DNA of 64,000 nt from Kineosporia sp. NBRC 101731. GTDB lineage: Bacteria > Actinomycetota > Actinomycetes > Actinomycetales > Kineosporiaceae. Of the stretch, positions 32,523-41,572 are shown one piece after another (positions within the stretch are counted from its first letter, which is position 1; the number at the start of each line of letters is the position of its first letter). The stretch spans positions 1,501,467-1,565,466 of the forward strand of contig NZ_BSTC01000001.1 in NCBI RefSeq assembly GCF_030269305.1, written 5' to 3'. The position numbers and the translations under genes were made by a program. Under the pieces are notes generated by a model. It had not been told where the DNA came from and ran no database searches. It saw nothing but the letters and a program-made list of their open reading frames with translations.

Positions 32523-32550
32523 GTGGGGGTGGGGTTAACCCCACCCCCAC
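32523..32550. promoter_or_regulatory. Perfect 28-bp palindrome between divergent genes
   Basis: Left half GTGGGGGTGGGGTT (32523-32536) is followed immediately by its exact complement (32537-32550), with no loop and a central HpaI-like GTTAAC. It lies 53 nt upstream of the kinase start and 55 nt upstream of the MMPL start, the position of a shared operator. Zero loop favours protein binding over an RNA hairpin. Confidence 0.55.
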
Positions 32551-32604
32551 TTGAGGGGGACGCACCAATGATCGCCAGGTACTTCGTCCTCAAGCTTGAT
32601 CACC

Positions 32605-34788
32605 ATGACCACAACGACCGACTCGGACCGTCGCCGTTCGGTGAGCCCCGAACCCGGGGAACCCCGAAGATCTCTCGCCTCCTGGTGCGCCCAGCACCGC
32701 TGGAGCACCGTTCTCGCCGCGCTGATCGTGGTAGTCGTCGGCGTCGTGCTGCTCGGGGGCGGGCTGCACACGTCGACGGGTGCCGAGCAACTCGTCGGCG
32801 ACTCCCGCAAGGCCTCGAAACTGCTGGAGGGAGCAGATTTCGGCGAGAAGCCGGCCGAACATGTCGTGATCAGCGCGCGGAGGGGAGCGCTGGACGACGA
32901 GCAGGTGGCCCGGATCGGCCGGGAGACAAAAGACGCGTTCGGCGGTGTGGAGGGCGTGGCTGCGGTGGGGCAGCCGGTCGTCTCGGCGGACGCCCGCACC
33001 GCGCTGGTCACGATCGACCTGACGGCGGGCAAGAACGATGACGAGGCGATCGAGGCCACCGCGAAGCGGATGTTCCCGGTCACCGACCAGGTCGCGGCCG
33101 CGCATCCGGAGCTGGAGGTGGGCCAGACCGGTGATGGATCGCTGAACGCGGGGGTCGGCGAGCAGATCGAGAGTGACTTCAAGAAAGCCGAACTGATCAG
33201 CCTGCCGGTCACTCTCGCGATCCTGCTGCTGGCCTTCGGATCGGTGGTGGCGGCCTTCGTGCCGGTGCTGCTGGGTGTCGCGTCGGTGGGAACGGCTCTG
33301 GGGTTGACCGCTGCGATCTCGCGCTGGTACGAGGTCGACCAGAACACCCAGAGCATCGTGCTGCTCATCGGCCTGGCGGTCGGGGTGGACTACGCGCTCT
33401 TCGTGATCCGCCGCTCCCGCCAGGAACGCGCCCACGGCCTGGCCGTGCGCGACACGATCAGGGTGGCGGGACTGACCGCGGGCCGGGCCGTGATCATCTC
33501 CGGCATCACCGTGGTGGTGTCGATGGCCGGGATGCTCGTTGCCGGTGGGCTGTACACGTCGCTCGCGATCGGGGCGATGATCGTGGTCGCCATCGCCGTG
33601 ATCGCTTCGGCCACAGTGCTTCCGGCGATGCTGTCGCTGCTCGGCGACCGGATCGAGTGGCTGCGGCTCCCGTTGATCGGCCGGCGGGTGGGGCGCGAGG
33701 CCGGCGTCGACGGTCCGTGGGGTCGTCTGGCCGGTGCGGTCTCGCGTCGTCCCCTGATCTGGACCCTCGCCGCGACCGCCCTGCTGATCGCGCTGGCCGT
33801 TCCGGCTGCCGGGATGCACACCTCACTGCCGGGGGTCGAGTCGCTGCCGCAGGACCTGCCCCAGGTGAAGGCCACCACGACGATGGTGAAGGCATTCCCT
33901 CAGCAGGGGTCGAGCATCGAGGTGGTGGTGGGCGCCCCGGCCGGGAGCGCTGATCAGGTGCGCGCAGCGCTGCAGGAGGCCTGGCCGGTGGCGGTCGGCA
34001 CCGGTGAGGTCGCGGGTGACGAGGCGGTGGTGCGGACCTCGCTCGACGGCACCGTCTCGGTGCTGGATCTACCCATCCGGTACGACGATTCGGACGAGCG
34101 GGCTGGGTCGGCGGTGGAAGAGGTCCGGGACACGGTGGTTCCGGCGGTGCAGCGCTCGCTGCCCGCGGGTTCGCAGGTTCACCTCGCCGGTGTGGCCATG
34201 GGCACCGAACTGTCCGCCTGGATGGATTCCCGCCTGCTGCCCGTCGTCGGGTTCGTGCTGGTGCTGACCTTCGTGGTGATGGTGCTGTCGTTCGGGTCGC
34301 TCTGGCTGGCCCTGGCCACCGTGCTACTGAACCTGCTGTCGGTCGGCGCGGGCTACGGCGTGATGACCTCGATCTTCCAGAACACTTGGGCTGAGAAGCT
34401 TCTCGACTTCACCTCGATCGGCTCGATCGCTTCCTGGCTACCGCTGCTGATGTTCGTGATCCTGTTCGGCCTGTCGATGGACTATCACGTGTTCGTGGTC
34501 TCCCGGGTGCGGGAGGCATGGCAGGGCGGTGCCTCGCCGCGTGACGCGGTGCGCATCGGCGTGGCCCGCAGCGCCGGTACTGTGACGAGCGCGGCCGCCG
34601 TGATGGTCGCGGTGTTCGCCATCTTCGCCACGATGTCGGTGCTGGAGATGAAACAGCTGGGTGTGGGCCTGGCCACCGCGGTGCTCATCGACGCCACCGT
34701 GGTGCGCGGGATCCTGCTGCCGGCGGTGCTGGCCACACTGGGGGAGAGGGCACACCGTAAGCCGCGGTGGGTGCCCACTATTCACTAG
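32605..34788 (+). CDS. MMPL/RND-family membrane transporter
   Basis: 727 residues from the ATG at 32605. Inner-membrane proton-driven exporter of the MmpL type, with about 11 or 12 membrane helices in two halves, each preceded or followed by a large external loop. The two conserved GxxxDY motifs are GLAVGVDYALFVIRRSRQE and FGLSMDYHVFVVSRVREA. Such proteins export lipids, siderophores or drugs; the substrate here is unknown. It is divergent from the two-component operon with the shared palindrome, so that system may control it. Confidence 0.92.
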   Translation: MTTTTDSDRRRSVSPEPGEPRRSLASWCAQHRWSTVLAALIVVVVGVVLLGGGLHTSTGAEQLVGDSRKASKLLEGADFGEKPAEHVVISARRGALDDEQVARIGRETKDAFGGVEGVAAVGQPVVSADARTALVTIDLTAGKNDDEAIEATAKRMFPVTDQVAAAHPELEVGQTGDGSLNAGVGEQIESDFKKAELISLPVTLAILLLAFGSVVAAFVPVLLGVASVGTALGLTAAISRWYEVDQNTQSIVLLIGLAVGVDYALFVIRRSRQERAHGLAVRDTIRVAGLTAGRAVIISGITVVVSMAGMLVAGGLYTSLAIGAMIVVAIAVIASATVLPAMLSLLGDRIEWLRLPLIGRRVGREAGVDGPWGRLAGAVSRRPLIWTLAATALLIALAVPAAGMHTSLPGVESLPQDLPQVKATTTMVKAFPQQGSSIEVVVGAPAGSADQVRAALQEAWPVAVGTGEVAGDEAVVRTSLDGTVSVLDLPIRYDDSDERAGSAVEEVRDTVVPAVQRSLPAGSQVHLAGVAMGTELSAWMDSRLLPVVGFVLVLTFVVMVLSFGSLWLALATVLLNLLSVGAGYGVMTSIFQNTWAEKLLDFTSIGSIASWLPLLMFVILFGLSMDYHVFVVSRVREAWQGGASPRDAVRIGVARSAGTVTSAAAVMVAVFAIFATMSVLEMKQLGVGLATAVLIDATVVRGILLPAVLATLGERAHRKPRWVPTIH

Positions 34789-34805
34789 AACCCCGACAAA
34801 CCTTC

Positions 34806-34888
34806 CGTGATCATGCAAAACCTCCCCGGCGTTCTAGAACTCCTTCCTGGGTAGTTCTAGAACTCTGGGGAGGTTTTGCATGATCACG
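34806..34888. repeat. Palindromic repeat copy 1 (bidirectional terminator-like)
   Basis: Left arm 34806-34840 and right arm 34854-34888 are inverted repeats matching at 33 of 35 positions, with a 13-nt loop. Each arm runs CGTGATCATGCAAAACCTCC, then CC, a variable pair, and GTTCTAGAAC. The inner GC stem is followed by TTTTGC on both strands, so it can end transcription from both neighbours (MMPL and gntR, convergent). Nearly identical copies lie at 37052 and 58316. Confidence 0.93.
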
Positions 34889-34903
34889 AACAGGTGTAGG
34901 GGG

Positions 34904-35611
34904 TCAGCCGCTGGAGTCGTCCAGGCGGAGTTGGGCGGTGATCCGGTAGCGGTCGCCGCGGTAGATCGAGCGGGTGTACTCGACCACCCGGCCGTCGGTG
35001 TCTTTCGTGGTCCGCTCGAACAGCAGGGCCGGCGCGTAGACGGGTATCTCGAGCAGCGTCGACTCGGTGGCGTCGGTGACCGTGGCCTCGGTGGTCTGCA
35101 CGGCGGTGGCGACGGCGACCCCGAAACGCTGCCGCAGTACCTGGTAGAGCGAACCGGTCTCGAAGTCGTCCGGCCGGATGCCCGGTACCAGCTCGGCGGG
35201 CAGGCTGATGTGCTCGATCGCCATCGGCTCGTCGTCGGTGATCCGGAGCCGACGCACCGTGAGGGCTTCGCTCGCGGGTGAAATGTTGAGGCGTGCACCC
35301 AGTCTCGGCCCGGCTGGGGCCACGGTGAACTCCTCGACCCGGCTCAGCCAGGTGCCCTCGGCAGGTGGGACGGCAAACTCCGGCGGCTTGACCGTCAGAG
35401 GCTGGGACACCGGCCGGACCGTGGTGAAGGTGCCGCGCCCCGCGTGCCGCACCAGCAGGCCGTCGCGCGCGAGTTCCTCGATCGCGGCGCGCAGGGTCGG
35501 GCGCGAGACCCCGAGCTGTTCGCTCAGCTCCCTCTCGGACGGGATCAGCGCTCCCGGCGGGTTGTCGTCGATCAGCTGGCGAAGCTGGTCGCGGACCCAG
35601 ACCCGCTTCAT
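34904..35611 (-). CDS. GntR/HutC-family transcriptional regulator
   Basis: 235 residues. N-terminal winged helix (VRDQLRQLIDDNPPGALIPS, SERELSEQLGVSRPTLRAAI) and C-terminal UTRA ligand domain (LGARLNISPASEALTVRRLR, IEHISLPAELVPGI), the architecture of HutC/DasR-type repressors that sense small sugars or amino acid derivatives. It is divergent from a secreted GH16/chitin-binding enzyme with a large dyad between the two starts, suggesting local autoregulation and control of that enzyme. AGGAGG ribosome site. Confidence 0.93.
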   Translation of the reverse strand: MKRVWVRDQLRQLIDDNPPGALIPSERELSEQLGVSRPTLRAAIEELARDGLLVRHAGRGTFTTVRPVSQPLTVKPPEFAVPPAEGTWLSRVEEFTVAPAGPRLGARLNISPASEALTVRRLRITDDEPMAIEHISLPAELVPGIRPDDFETGSLYQVLRQRFGVAVATAVQTTEATVTDATESTLLEIPVYAPALLFERTTKDTDGRVVEYTRSIYRGDRYRITAQLRLDDSSG

Positions 35612-35684
35612 CGGAGTTCCTCCTGCGCTCGTGCCGACGTGGGCTCCTCATCATGACCTACCCGGGCCCGGATCCGGCCGACGA

Positions 35685-35735
35685 AACTGACCAGTGGGAA
35701 ATGTAAGGGCCCTTGACATTTACCACTGGTCAGTT
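35685..35735. promoter_or_regulatory. Double operator between gntR and the GH16 gene
   Basis: Two 20-nt arms, AACTGACCAGTGGGAAATGT (35685-35704) and its complement with one mismatch (35716-35735), flank an 11-nt centre containing AAGGGCCCTT. Each arm contains an ACTG-N2-CAGT dyad, the size of a GntR dimer site. The right arm overlaps the predicted promoter of the GH16 gene. Confidence 0.7.
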
Positions 35736-35741
35736 CATCGT
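35713..35741 (+). promoter_or_regulatory. Predicted promoter of the GH16 gene
   Basis: A perfect -35 hexamer TTGACA (35713-35718), a 17-bp spacer and a weak -10 CATCGT (35736-35741). The spacer is occupied by the right operator arm, so bound GntR protein would block polymerase. Confidence 0.5.
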
Positions 35742-35809
35742 TCTGCCAACGGTTCATCCGTTTCGAGCGTTTTCTCCGCAAGATCCCTGCCCCCTGAAGG
35801 AGATCTGTG

Positions 35810-36991
35810 ATGCCCGGGAAACACCAGAGAAGATTCGTCGCGTCGGCAGCCTCGGCGGTCCTCGTCGGCGGCGTGCTGGCGGCCGTCATCGGTGGAGGCG
35901 GCGCCGCGAACGCCGCCGGGAACACCTGCGGCGTGCTGTTCGACGACTTCAGCTACAGCTCGGCCACCGATACGAAGTTCACGGCGAACGGCTGGACGGC
36001 CCGCGGCAACGCCGGCGGTCCGGGCGTGCCCGGGGCGACCTGGAAGGCCTCGAACATCACCTTCCCGACCGTCGACGGCCAGAAGGTGGCCCAGCTGGAG
36101 AGCAGCACCGACGGCACCTCGTCGGGCACGGTGCAGTCCGAATTCCTCACCGCTGAGCGCAAGTTCAAGAACGGCACCTATGCCGCGCGGATCAAGTTCC
36201 ACGACACCCCGGCCTCCGGTACCGACGGCGACCACGTCAACGAGACCTTCTTCGCGATCGGCCCGGCCCAGAGCCAGACCTTCGACCCGAACTACTCCGA
36301 GCTCGACTTCTCCGAGTACCTGCCGAACGGTGGCTGGGGCGAACAGGGGCCGATCAACTACCAGACCAGCTGGAACGGGTATCAGGACGATCCCTGGGTC
36401 GCCCACAACGCGCACGACCAGCAGCGCACCAGCATCGACGGCTGGCACGACGTGATGGCCACCGTCACCGGTTCGCAGGTGAAGTACTACATCGACGGCA
36501 CTCTCGTGGGTGATCAGTCCTACGACGACGCGACCGGCACCTTCCCGGTCTGGCCGCGCGCGAACATGTCGGTGAACTTCAACCTCTGGTTCATCGACAC
36601 GGCCGGCCACACCAGCGGCAACAGCGTGTACCAGGAGCAGGTGGACTGGTTCTTCCACAGTAAGGACACCGAGCTCACCCCGGCCCAGGTCGCCGGCGCC
36701 ACCGCCGGATACCGCAGTGCTGGAAAAACTTTCGAGGACACGGTAGGCACCGGACCGTGCTCGACCACCCCACCGACCACACCCCCCACCACCCCGCCGG
36801 TGACCCCGACCACCACGGCCACTCCCGGCGACCCGGCGAACTGCACCCAGGCTGCGGCCTGGGAGTGGTCGAAAGTCTACCTGGAAGGCTCAAAGGTCAA
36901 GCACGGCAACCATCTCTGGCGGGCGAACTGGTGGACCCAGGGTTCCGAGCCGGGCCTGACGGCCCAGTGGAAAGACCTGGGCCCCTGCTGA
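35810..36991 (+). CDS. Secreted GH16-like glycosidase with chitin-binding module
   Basis: 393 residues from the ATG at 35810, preceded by GAAGGAGATCTG. Signal peptide about 1-36 (cleavage near AANAAGN). The jelly-roll domain carries ELDFSE (164-169), matching the GH16 catalytic pattern E-x-D-x-x-E. A PPTTPPTTPPVTPTTT linker leads to a C-terminal CBM5/12-type module (WSKVYLEGSKVKHGNHLWRA, WWTQGSEPGLTAQWKDLG), which typically binds chitin or cellulose. Probably degrades an insoluble beta-glucan; exact substrate unknown. Likely repressed by the adjacent GntR protein. Confidence 0.85.
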   Translation: MPGKHQRRFVASAASAVLVGGVLAAVIGGGGAANAAGNTCGVLFDDFSYSSATDTKFTANGWTARGNAGGPGVPGATWKASNITFPTVDGQKVAQLESSTDGTSSGTVQSEFLTAERKFKNGTYAARIKFHDTPASGTDGDHVNETFFAIGPAQSQTFDPNYSELDFSEYLPNGGWGEQGPINYQTSWNGYQDDPWVAHNAHDQQRTSIDGWHDVMATVTGSQVKYYIDGTLVGDQSYDDATGTFPVWPRANMSVNFNLWFIDTAGHTSGNSVYQEQVDWFFHSKDTELTPAQVAGATAGYRSAGKTFEDTVGTGPCSTTPPTTPPTTPPVTPTTTATPGDPANCTQAAAWEWSKVYLEGSKVKHGNHLWRANWWTQGSEPGLTAQWKDLGPC

Positions 36992-37051
36992 GGCGGTAGG
37001 TGATGGCGCATCCTGCGTCGTGAATGGCGAGAGCGGCGCCAAACCTTCTTC

Positions 37052-37134
37052 GTGATCATGCAAAACCTCCCCGGCGTTCTAGAACTGTCCGACCAAGAGT
37101 TCTAGAACTCTGGGGAGGTTTTGCATGATCACGA
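37052..37134. repeat. Palindromic repeat copy 2 (bidirectional terminator-like)
   Basis: Arms 37052-37086 and 37100-37134 have the same sequences as copy 1, with a different 13-nt loop (TGTCCGACCAAGA). It lies between the convergent GH16 and antiporter genes, 60 nt after one stop and 17 nt after the other. Arm identity with changing loop sequence shows that copies share a common origin, or are under constraint, specifically in the arms. Confidence 0.93.
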
Positions 37135-37151
37135 ACAGAAGGAGGGGCGGG

Positions 37152-39044
37152 TCAGCCCAGTTCGGCGTCTTCGAAGCACCAGCGCCAGGATTCGCCCAGC
37201 TCGATGCTGCGCATCACCGGATGACCGGTCTCGCGGTAATGGGCGTCGGCGTGACGGCGGGGGGAGGAGTCGCAGCAGCCGACGTGGCCGCAGTCCAGGC
37301 ACATCCGCAGGTGAACCCAGGTGCGCTCGCCCAGCGCCACGCACTCCGGGCAGGCGTCGGGGCGGGACGCGGGGGCCCGGGTGAGCGGGCGTTCCTTCAG
37401 GTGCTCGCAGGCCCCGGGTTTCGGGCTGGTCAGCATCGACGAGCGCTCGGTGGCGGAAGGGCCGGTCCCGGTGGAGAAACCGTCGAGCATGGCCTCTTCC
37501 TGGTCGATGCGTTCCAGCACCCGCTCGACCAGGTCGTGGGGCACCGAGCCGTCACTGCGCACGGCCGCGACCACCTCCCGCTCGGCCTCGAGCATGTTCA
37601 CCCGCAGACGGTGGAAGGCCGCGGCCGGGGTCTCGCGTTCGGCGTCGGTCGAGCCCAGGCGCTCCCAGGCCGCGTTCGCCACCCGTTCGCCCCACGACTG
37701 CAGCCCTTCCACCACGTCCGGCGCATCGCCGGAACGCTTCGAGGTGGCCAGCCGGTCCAGCCCGGCGTGCGCGGCCTGCTGCTGGAGCAGGGCTTCCTGC
37801 AGGGCGTCCTGGGCCGGGTCGGGGCCCACGACCCGCAGCCGGCGCACCATCCAGGGCAGCGTCGTGCCCTGGATGAGCAGGGTTCCCGCGACCACGGCGA
37901 AGGCGGCGACGACCAGCGCGGGCCGGCCGGGAACCTCTTCGGGGATGGTCAGGGCCGCGGCCAGGGTGACCACACCCCGCATGCCTGCCCAGCCGACCAG
38001 GGCCACGCTGCGAGGCGACTGCCGGGGCTCATTGCGGCGGATCCGCCGGACCAGGAGCCCTGGCAGGTAGGCCGAGGGGTACACCCACACCGCCCGCGCC
38101 GCGATCACCGTCAGCAGCACCGCGCCACAGAGCACGAGCACGTCGGTGTTCGGGGTCGACTTGTCTTCCAGGGCGGCCGTGACCAGGTCTTGGAGCTGGA
38201 GGCCGATGAGCAGGAAGACCGCGCTCTCGAGCAGGAACTGCACGGTGCGCCAGATCACCCGTTCGGTGACTCGGGACATCGCCGACTGCATCTCGATCGA
38301 CCGGTGTCCCAGCATGATCCCGGCGACGACGACCGCGATCACCCCGGAGCCGTGTACCTGTTCCCCCGCGAGGTAGGCGATGAACGGGACCAGCAGCGAG
38401 ACGGTCGTGTCCAGGACCGGGTCTTCCACCTTGCGCCGCAGGAACGCCACGATCTGGGCGAGCAACCAGCCGGTCAGTGCGCCCCCGGCCACGGCCCAGA
38501 CGAAGTCAAGGCCCGTCGAGAGCACCCCGACCGTGCCGGAGATGGCGGCGATCGCGGTGCGCAGCAGCACCAGGGCGGTCGCGTCGTTGAGCAGGCTCTC
38601 GCCCTCCAGCAACGTCACCACCTGGCGGGGCATGGCCACCCGGCGGGCCACGGCGCTCGCGGCCACAGCATCGGGCGGCGCGACCACGGCGCCGAGGGCG
38701 AGCGCAATCGCGAACGGCACCTCGGGCAGCACCAGCTTCACCACGAACGCCACGGCGAACGCGGTGAACAGCACCAGCCCGACCGAGAGCAGGGCGATGG
38801 GCCGTTTGTTGCGGCGCAGGTCGACCCACGGCGTGCGCAGGGCGGTGGCGTAGAGCAGCGGCGGCAGGAGCCCTTCGAGCACCACATCGGGTTCGAGGGG
38901 CAGCGTGGGCATGCCGGGGACGAACGACAGCACCAGCCCGAAGGCGGTCAGTAGGAGCGGGGCCGACAGGGAGAACCGGTTGGCAAGACCAGCGGTTCCG
39001 GCGGCGATGGCGAGGATGATGACGAGCTCGATCGCCAGGGACAC
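37152..39044 (-). CDS. CPA1-family Na+/H+ antiporter with C-terminal UBP zinc finger
   Basis: 630 residues. About twelve membrane helices in the first 400 residues; the ion-binding acidic region is VVAPPDAVAASAVARR with GESLLNDATALVL following. A cytoplasmic tail of about 140 residues leads to a UBP-type zinc finger (CEHLKE, CPEC, MCLDCGHVGCCDSSPRRH, HYRETGHP, WRWCF) that closely resembles the free zinc-finger protein at 6887-7153. It probably exchanges Na+ or K+ for protons, with the zinc finger as a regulatory or partner-binding tail. Confidence 0.92.
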   Translation of the reverse strand: MSLAIELVIILAIAAGTAGLANRFSLSAPLLLTAFGLVLSFVPGMPTLPLEPDVVLEGLLPPLLYATALRTPWVDLRRNKRPIALLSVGLVLFTAFAVAFVVKLVLPEVPFAIALALGAVVAPPDAVAASAVARRVAMPRQVVTLLEGESLLNDATALVLLRTAIAAISGTVGVLSTGLDFVWAVAGGALTGWLLAQIVAFLRRKVEDPVLDTTVSLLVPFIAYLAGEQVHGSGVIAVVVAGIMLGHRSIEMQSAMSRVTERVIWRTVQFLLESAVFLLIGLQLQDLVTAALEDKSTPNTDVLVLCGAVLLTVIAARAVWVYPSAYLPGLLVRRIRRNEPRQSPRSVALVGWAGMRGVVTLAAALTIPEEVPGRPALVVAAFAVVAGTLLIQGTTLPWMVRRLRVVGPDPAQDALQEALLQQQAAHAGLDRLATSKRSGDAPDVVEGLQSWGERVANAAWERLGSTDAERETPAAAFHRLRVNMLEAEREVVAAVRSDGSVPHDLVERVLERIDQEEAMLDGFSTGTGPSATERSSMLTSPKPGACEHLKERPLTRAPASRPDACPECVALGERTWVHLRMCLDCGHVGCCDSSPRRHADAHYRETGHPVMRSIELGESWRWCFEDAELG

Positions 39045-39137
39045 GGCCGGATCATCTCACGGCGCGTTGACGAGGTCTGTTTCAGGCGCGTGCCACCCAC
39101 GGTGACGGGCGCGCCGTCGGCGCACCGACGTCCGGAA

Positions 39138-39560
39138 TCAGCCGACCAGGGCCGCCGGACGTACCGACGAGGTCCAGGTGACCCGCGCGACCCGCAGCAG
39201 CCGGAGCTCGCGGGCCTGCACACCGGTGAGCACGAGCTGGCGACCCGACTGACGCGCACGACGGCTGGTGCCGACAATGACTCCCAGGCCCGTGCCGTCC
39301 CAGATCTCGAGCTTGTTCATCTCGATGACGAGCTCGCCGTCGCCGGAGTCGACCGCCTCGTGCAGCACCGACCGGGTGGTGGGGGCCGAACGTGCGTCGA
39401 GACGACCGGCGACCCGGAGCAGGGTTCCGGGGGTGACCACCTCGATGATGATTTTGGACGAGGTGGTCAGTGATGAGCGGGTGGCGCAGGGGGCCGGGGC
39501 AGCGGACATCTCCGGATCAGCCGGCTTCCGCGGATCTGGCGGTCCCGTCATTGCTCCCAT
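39138..39560 (-). CDS. STAS-domain (anti-anti-sigma-like) protein
   Basis: 140 residues from the ATG at 39560, which has a GGGGGGAGGGG upstream. A single STAS domain: PGTLLRVAGRLDARSAPTTR and LVIEMNKLEIWDGTGLGVIV. The usual phosphorylatable serine of SpoIIAA-type proteins (D-S-S/T-G) is here WDGTG, leaving Thr as the possible phospho-site. No cognate anti-sigma kinase is adjacent. The longer open frame upstream shows no conserved sequence. Confidence 0.85.
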   Translation of the reverse strand: MGAMTGPPDPRKPADPEMSAAPAPCATRSSLTTSSKIIIEVVTPGTLLRVAGRLDARSAPTTRSVLHEAVDSGDGELVIEMNKLEIWDGTGLGVIVGTSRRARQSGRQLVLTGVQARELRLLRVARVTWTSSVRPAALVG

Positions 39561-39753
39561 GCGCGCCCCTCCCCCCAAGGTCACCCCACCCCGGACCGCG
39601 TCGATGTACGTCGTCACAGGGCGTGCGATAACTGTGACACGAAATTCGTGTTGCGCCCAGTACCGACCCGCCGCAGCTTTATCATGCGCCGATGACCGGG
39701 CCGTCGGAGTGCCCCACTGGCAGGTACCGGGGGTACCCGGGGAGACTGGTGCC

Positions 39754-40101
39754 ATGTTGTACGGGGACGGCACTTCCTACCTGCTGTCGATCCTGACCGT
39801 CCTGCTCGGTTTCGGCGTGATGTTGCTGTTGCTGCGCTGGACGTTCAGTTCGGGCAAGTCGGTCGTCGCGCGCCGTCCGAAGCAGGGCGGAGAGCGGGAG
39901 TACGGGCTGTTCGTACCGGTCGCCACGCCCTCCACCATGATCGAGGGCGAGCAGTTGCGGTTGCGGCTGCTCGCCAACGAGATCCGCGGCAAGCTCGTGC
40001 AGACCACCGACGGGCCGCGGTTGATGGTGTTCGAGCAGGACGAGAAGATCGCCCGCACGATCCTGGCCGCGCCGCCGCCCCCGTCCGACCGCCTGCGCTA
40101 A
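39754..40101 (+). CDS. Small membrane protein, unknown function
   Basis: 115 residues from the ATG at 39754. One N-terminal membrane helix ([20 protein letters not shown]) then a soluble region with [20 protein letters not shown] and [20 protein letters not shown]. It is convergent with murA, overlapping its 3' end by 4 nt. I recognise no named family. The composition fits a small actinobacterial membrane-anchored protein. Confidence 0.75.
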   Translation: MLYGDGTSYLLSILTVLLGFGVMLLLLRWTFSSGKSVVARRPKQGGEREYGLFVPVATPSTMIEGEQLRLRLLANEIRGKLVQTTDGPRLMVFEQDEKIARTILAAPPPPSDRLR

Positions 40102-41387
40102 CCGGCCGCCGGGCCCGAGTCCGGGGAGACCTCGAACCGGCGGACGTCGGCCCCGAGTGTGCGCAGGGCGTGGTCGAAGCGGTCGTAACCACGGTCGACG
40201 TGCCCGGCCTCGTAGACGATCGTCTCGCCGTCGGCCACCAGGCCGGCCAGCACCAGCGCGGCCCCGGCCCGGATGTCGCTGGCCTCGACCGGGGCCCCGG
40301 ACAGCCGGGGTACCCCGCGCACGAAGGCGTGGTGACCGTCCATCCGGACGTGCGCGCCCAGCCGGGCGATCTCCTGAACGAACCGGAACCGCGCCTCGAA
40401 AAGGTTCTCGGTGATCATGGCCGCGCCGTCGGCCACCGCGCACAGGGTGACCATGAACGGCTGCAGGTCGGTCGGGAAGCCGGGGTAGGGCAGGGTCGCG
40501 ACGTCCACGGCCTTGGGCCGTTCGGGCCCCTTCACCCGGAAACCGTCGGCCAGCGTGATCACCTCGGCCCCCGCGTCCACCAATTTGTCGATGACCAGTT
40601 CCAGGTGACCCGGCTCGCCGTTGTGCACGATCACGTCGCCGCCGGTGATGGCCGCGGCGAAGGCCCAGGTGCCGGCCACGATCCGGTCCGGCACCACGCG
40701 GTGCTCGACCGGGGACAGACTGTCGGTGCCGATGATCTCCAGCGTCGAGCTGGCTACACCGTCGATCTTGGCGCCCATCCGCCGCAGCATGCGGCACAGG
40801 TCCACGACCTCGGGCTCCCGGGCCACGTTGTCGAGCACCGTTCGGCCATCGGCGAGCACGGCCGCCATCAGCAGGTTCTCGGTCGCCCCGACGCTGGGGA
40901 AGTCCAGCCGGATCTCCGCCCCGTGCAGGCCGGTCGGCGCGTTCGCCACGAGAAAGCCGTGCTGCACCTCGATCCGGGCCCCGAGCGTCTCCAGCCCGGA
41001 CACGTGCATGTCCAGACCTCGCGAGCCGATCGCGTCACCACCGGGCAGCGCGACCTGGGCCGCGCCGCAGCGGGCGAGCAGCGGACCGAGCACGCTGATC
41101 GACGCGCGCATCGCCCGCACCAGGTCGTAGTCGGCCTTGTGCCCCGGCATGTGCGGCGTGGTGATCGACAGCATGCCGCTGCCGTCCACGTAGTCGACCC
41201 CACAGCCGAGTCTGGTCAGCAGTTTGACCATGATCCGGACGTCGAGGATGTCGGGAACGTCCGACAGCGTCGTCGTCCCCTCGGTCAGCAACGCCGCAGA
41301 CATCAGCTTGAGCACGCTGTTCTTCGCGCCTGCAACCCGCACGCCGCCTTTCAGCGGCGATCCACCAACGATCCGGAAGGCTTCCAC
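40098..41387 (-). CDS. murA: UDP-GlcNAc 1-carboxyvinyltransferase with Asp in place of the catalytic-loop Cys
   Basis: 429 residues from the GTG at 41387 (the frame extends to 41444, but [20 protein letters not shown] aligns as the normal MurA start). First committed step of peptidoglycan synthesis, adding enolpyruvate to UDP-GlcNAc. In the active-site loop the usual Cys (E. coli C115) is Asp118: [15 protein letters not shown]; codon GAC at 41034-41036. The same change is known in Mycobacterium tuberculosis MurA and gives intrinsic fosfomycin resistance. Other regions such as [13 protein letters not shown] and [13 protein letters not shown] are conserved. Confidence 0.96.
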   Translation of the reverse strand: MEAFRIVGGSPLKGGVRVAGAKNSVLKLMSAALLTEGTTTLSDVPDILDVRIMVKLLTRLGCGVDYVDGSGMLSITTPHMPGHKADYDLVRAMRASISVLGPLLARCGAAQVALPGGDAIGSRGLDMHVSGLETLGARIEVQHGFLVANAPTGLHGAEIRLDFPSVGATENLLMAAVLADGRTVLDNVAREPEVVDLCRMLRRMGAKIDGVASSTLEIIGTDSLSPVEHRVVPDRIVAGTWAFAAAITGGDVIVHNGEPGHLELVIDKLVDAGAEVITLADGFRVKGPERPKAVDVATLPYPGFPTDLQPFMVTLCAVADGAAMITENLFEARFRFVQEIARLGAHVRMDGHHAFVRGVPRLSGAPVEASDIRAGAALVLAGLVADGETIVYEAGHVDRGYDRFDHALRTLGADVRRFEVSPDSGPAAG

Positions 41388-41572
41388 GGAACGGCATCGT
41401 ATGGCTGATTCCTGAGCCGCGAACCACATCCGGGCAGGCGTCACCGCCAGTACGTCATCGGATCTGCTCCGTACGCACTGGTATCGCTCCGCGGTCCTAT
41501 CGCTGGGCGTGTTCTCGGCGTTACCGAAAGTTTCTTCCGAGGCTCCGCCGAGCCCCTCGTAGGCTGGGGCCC

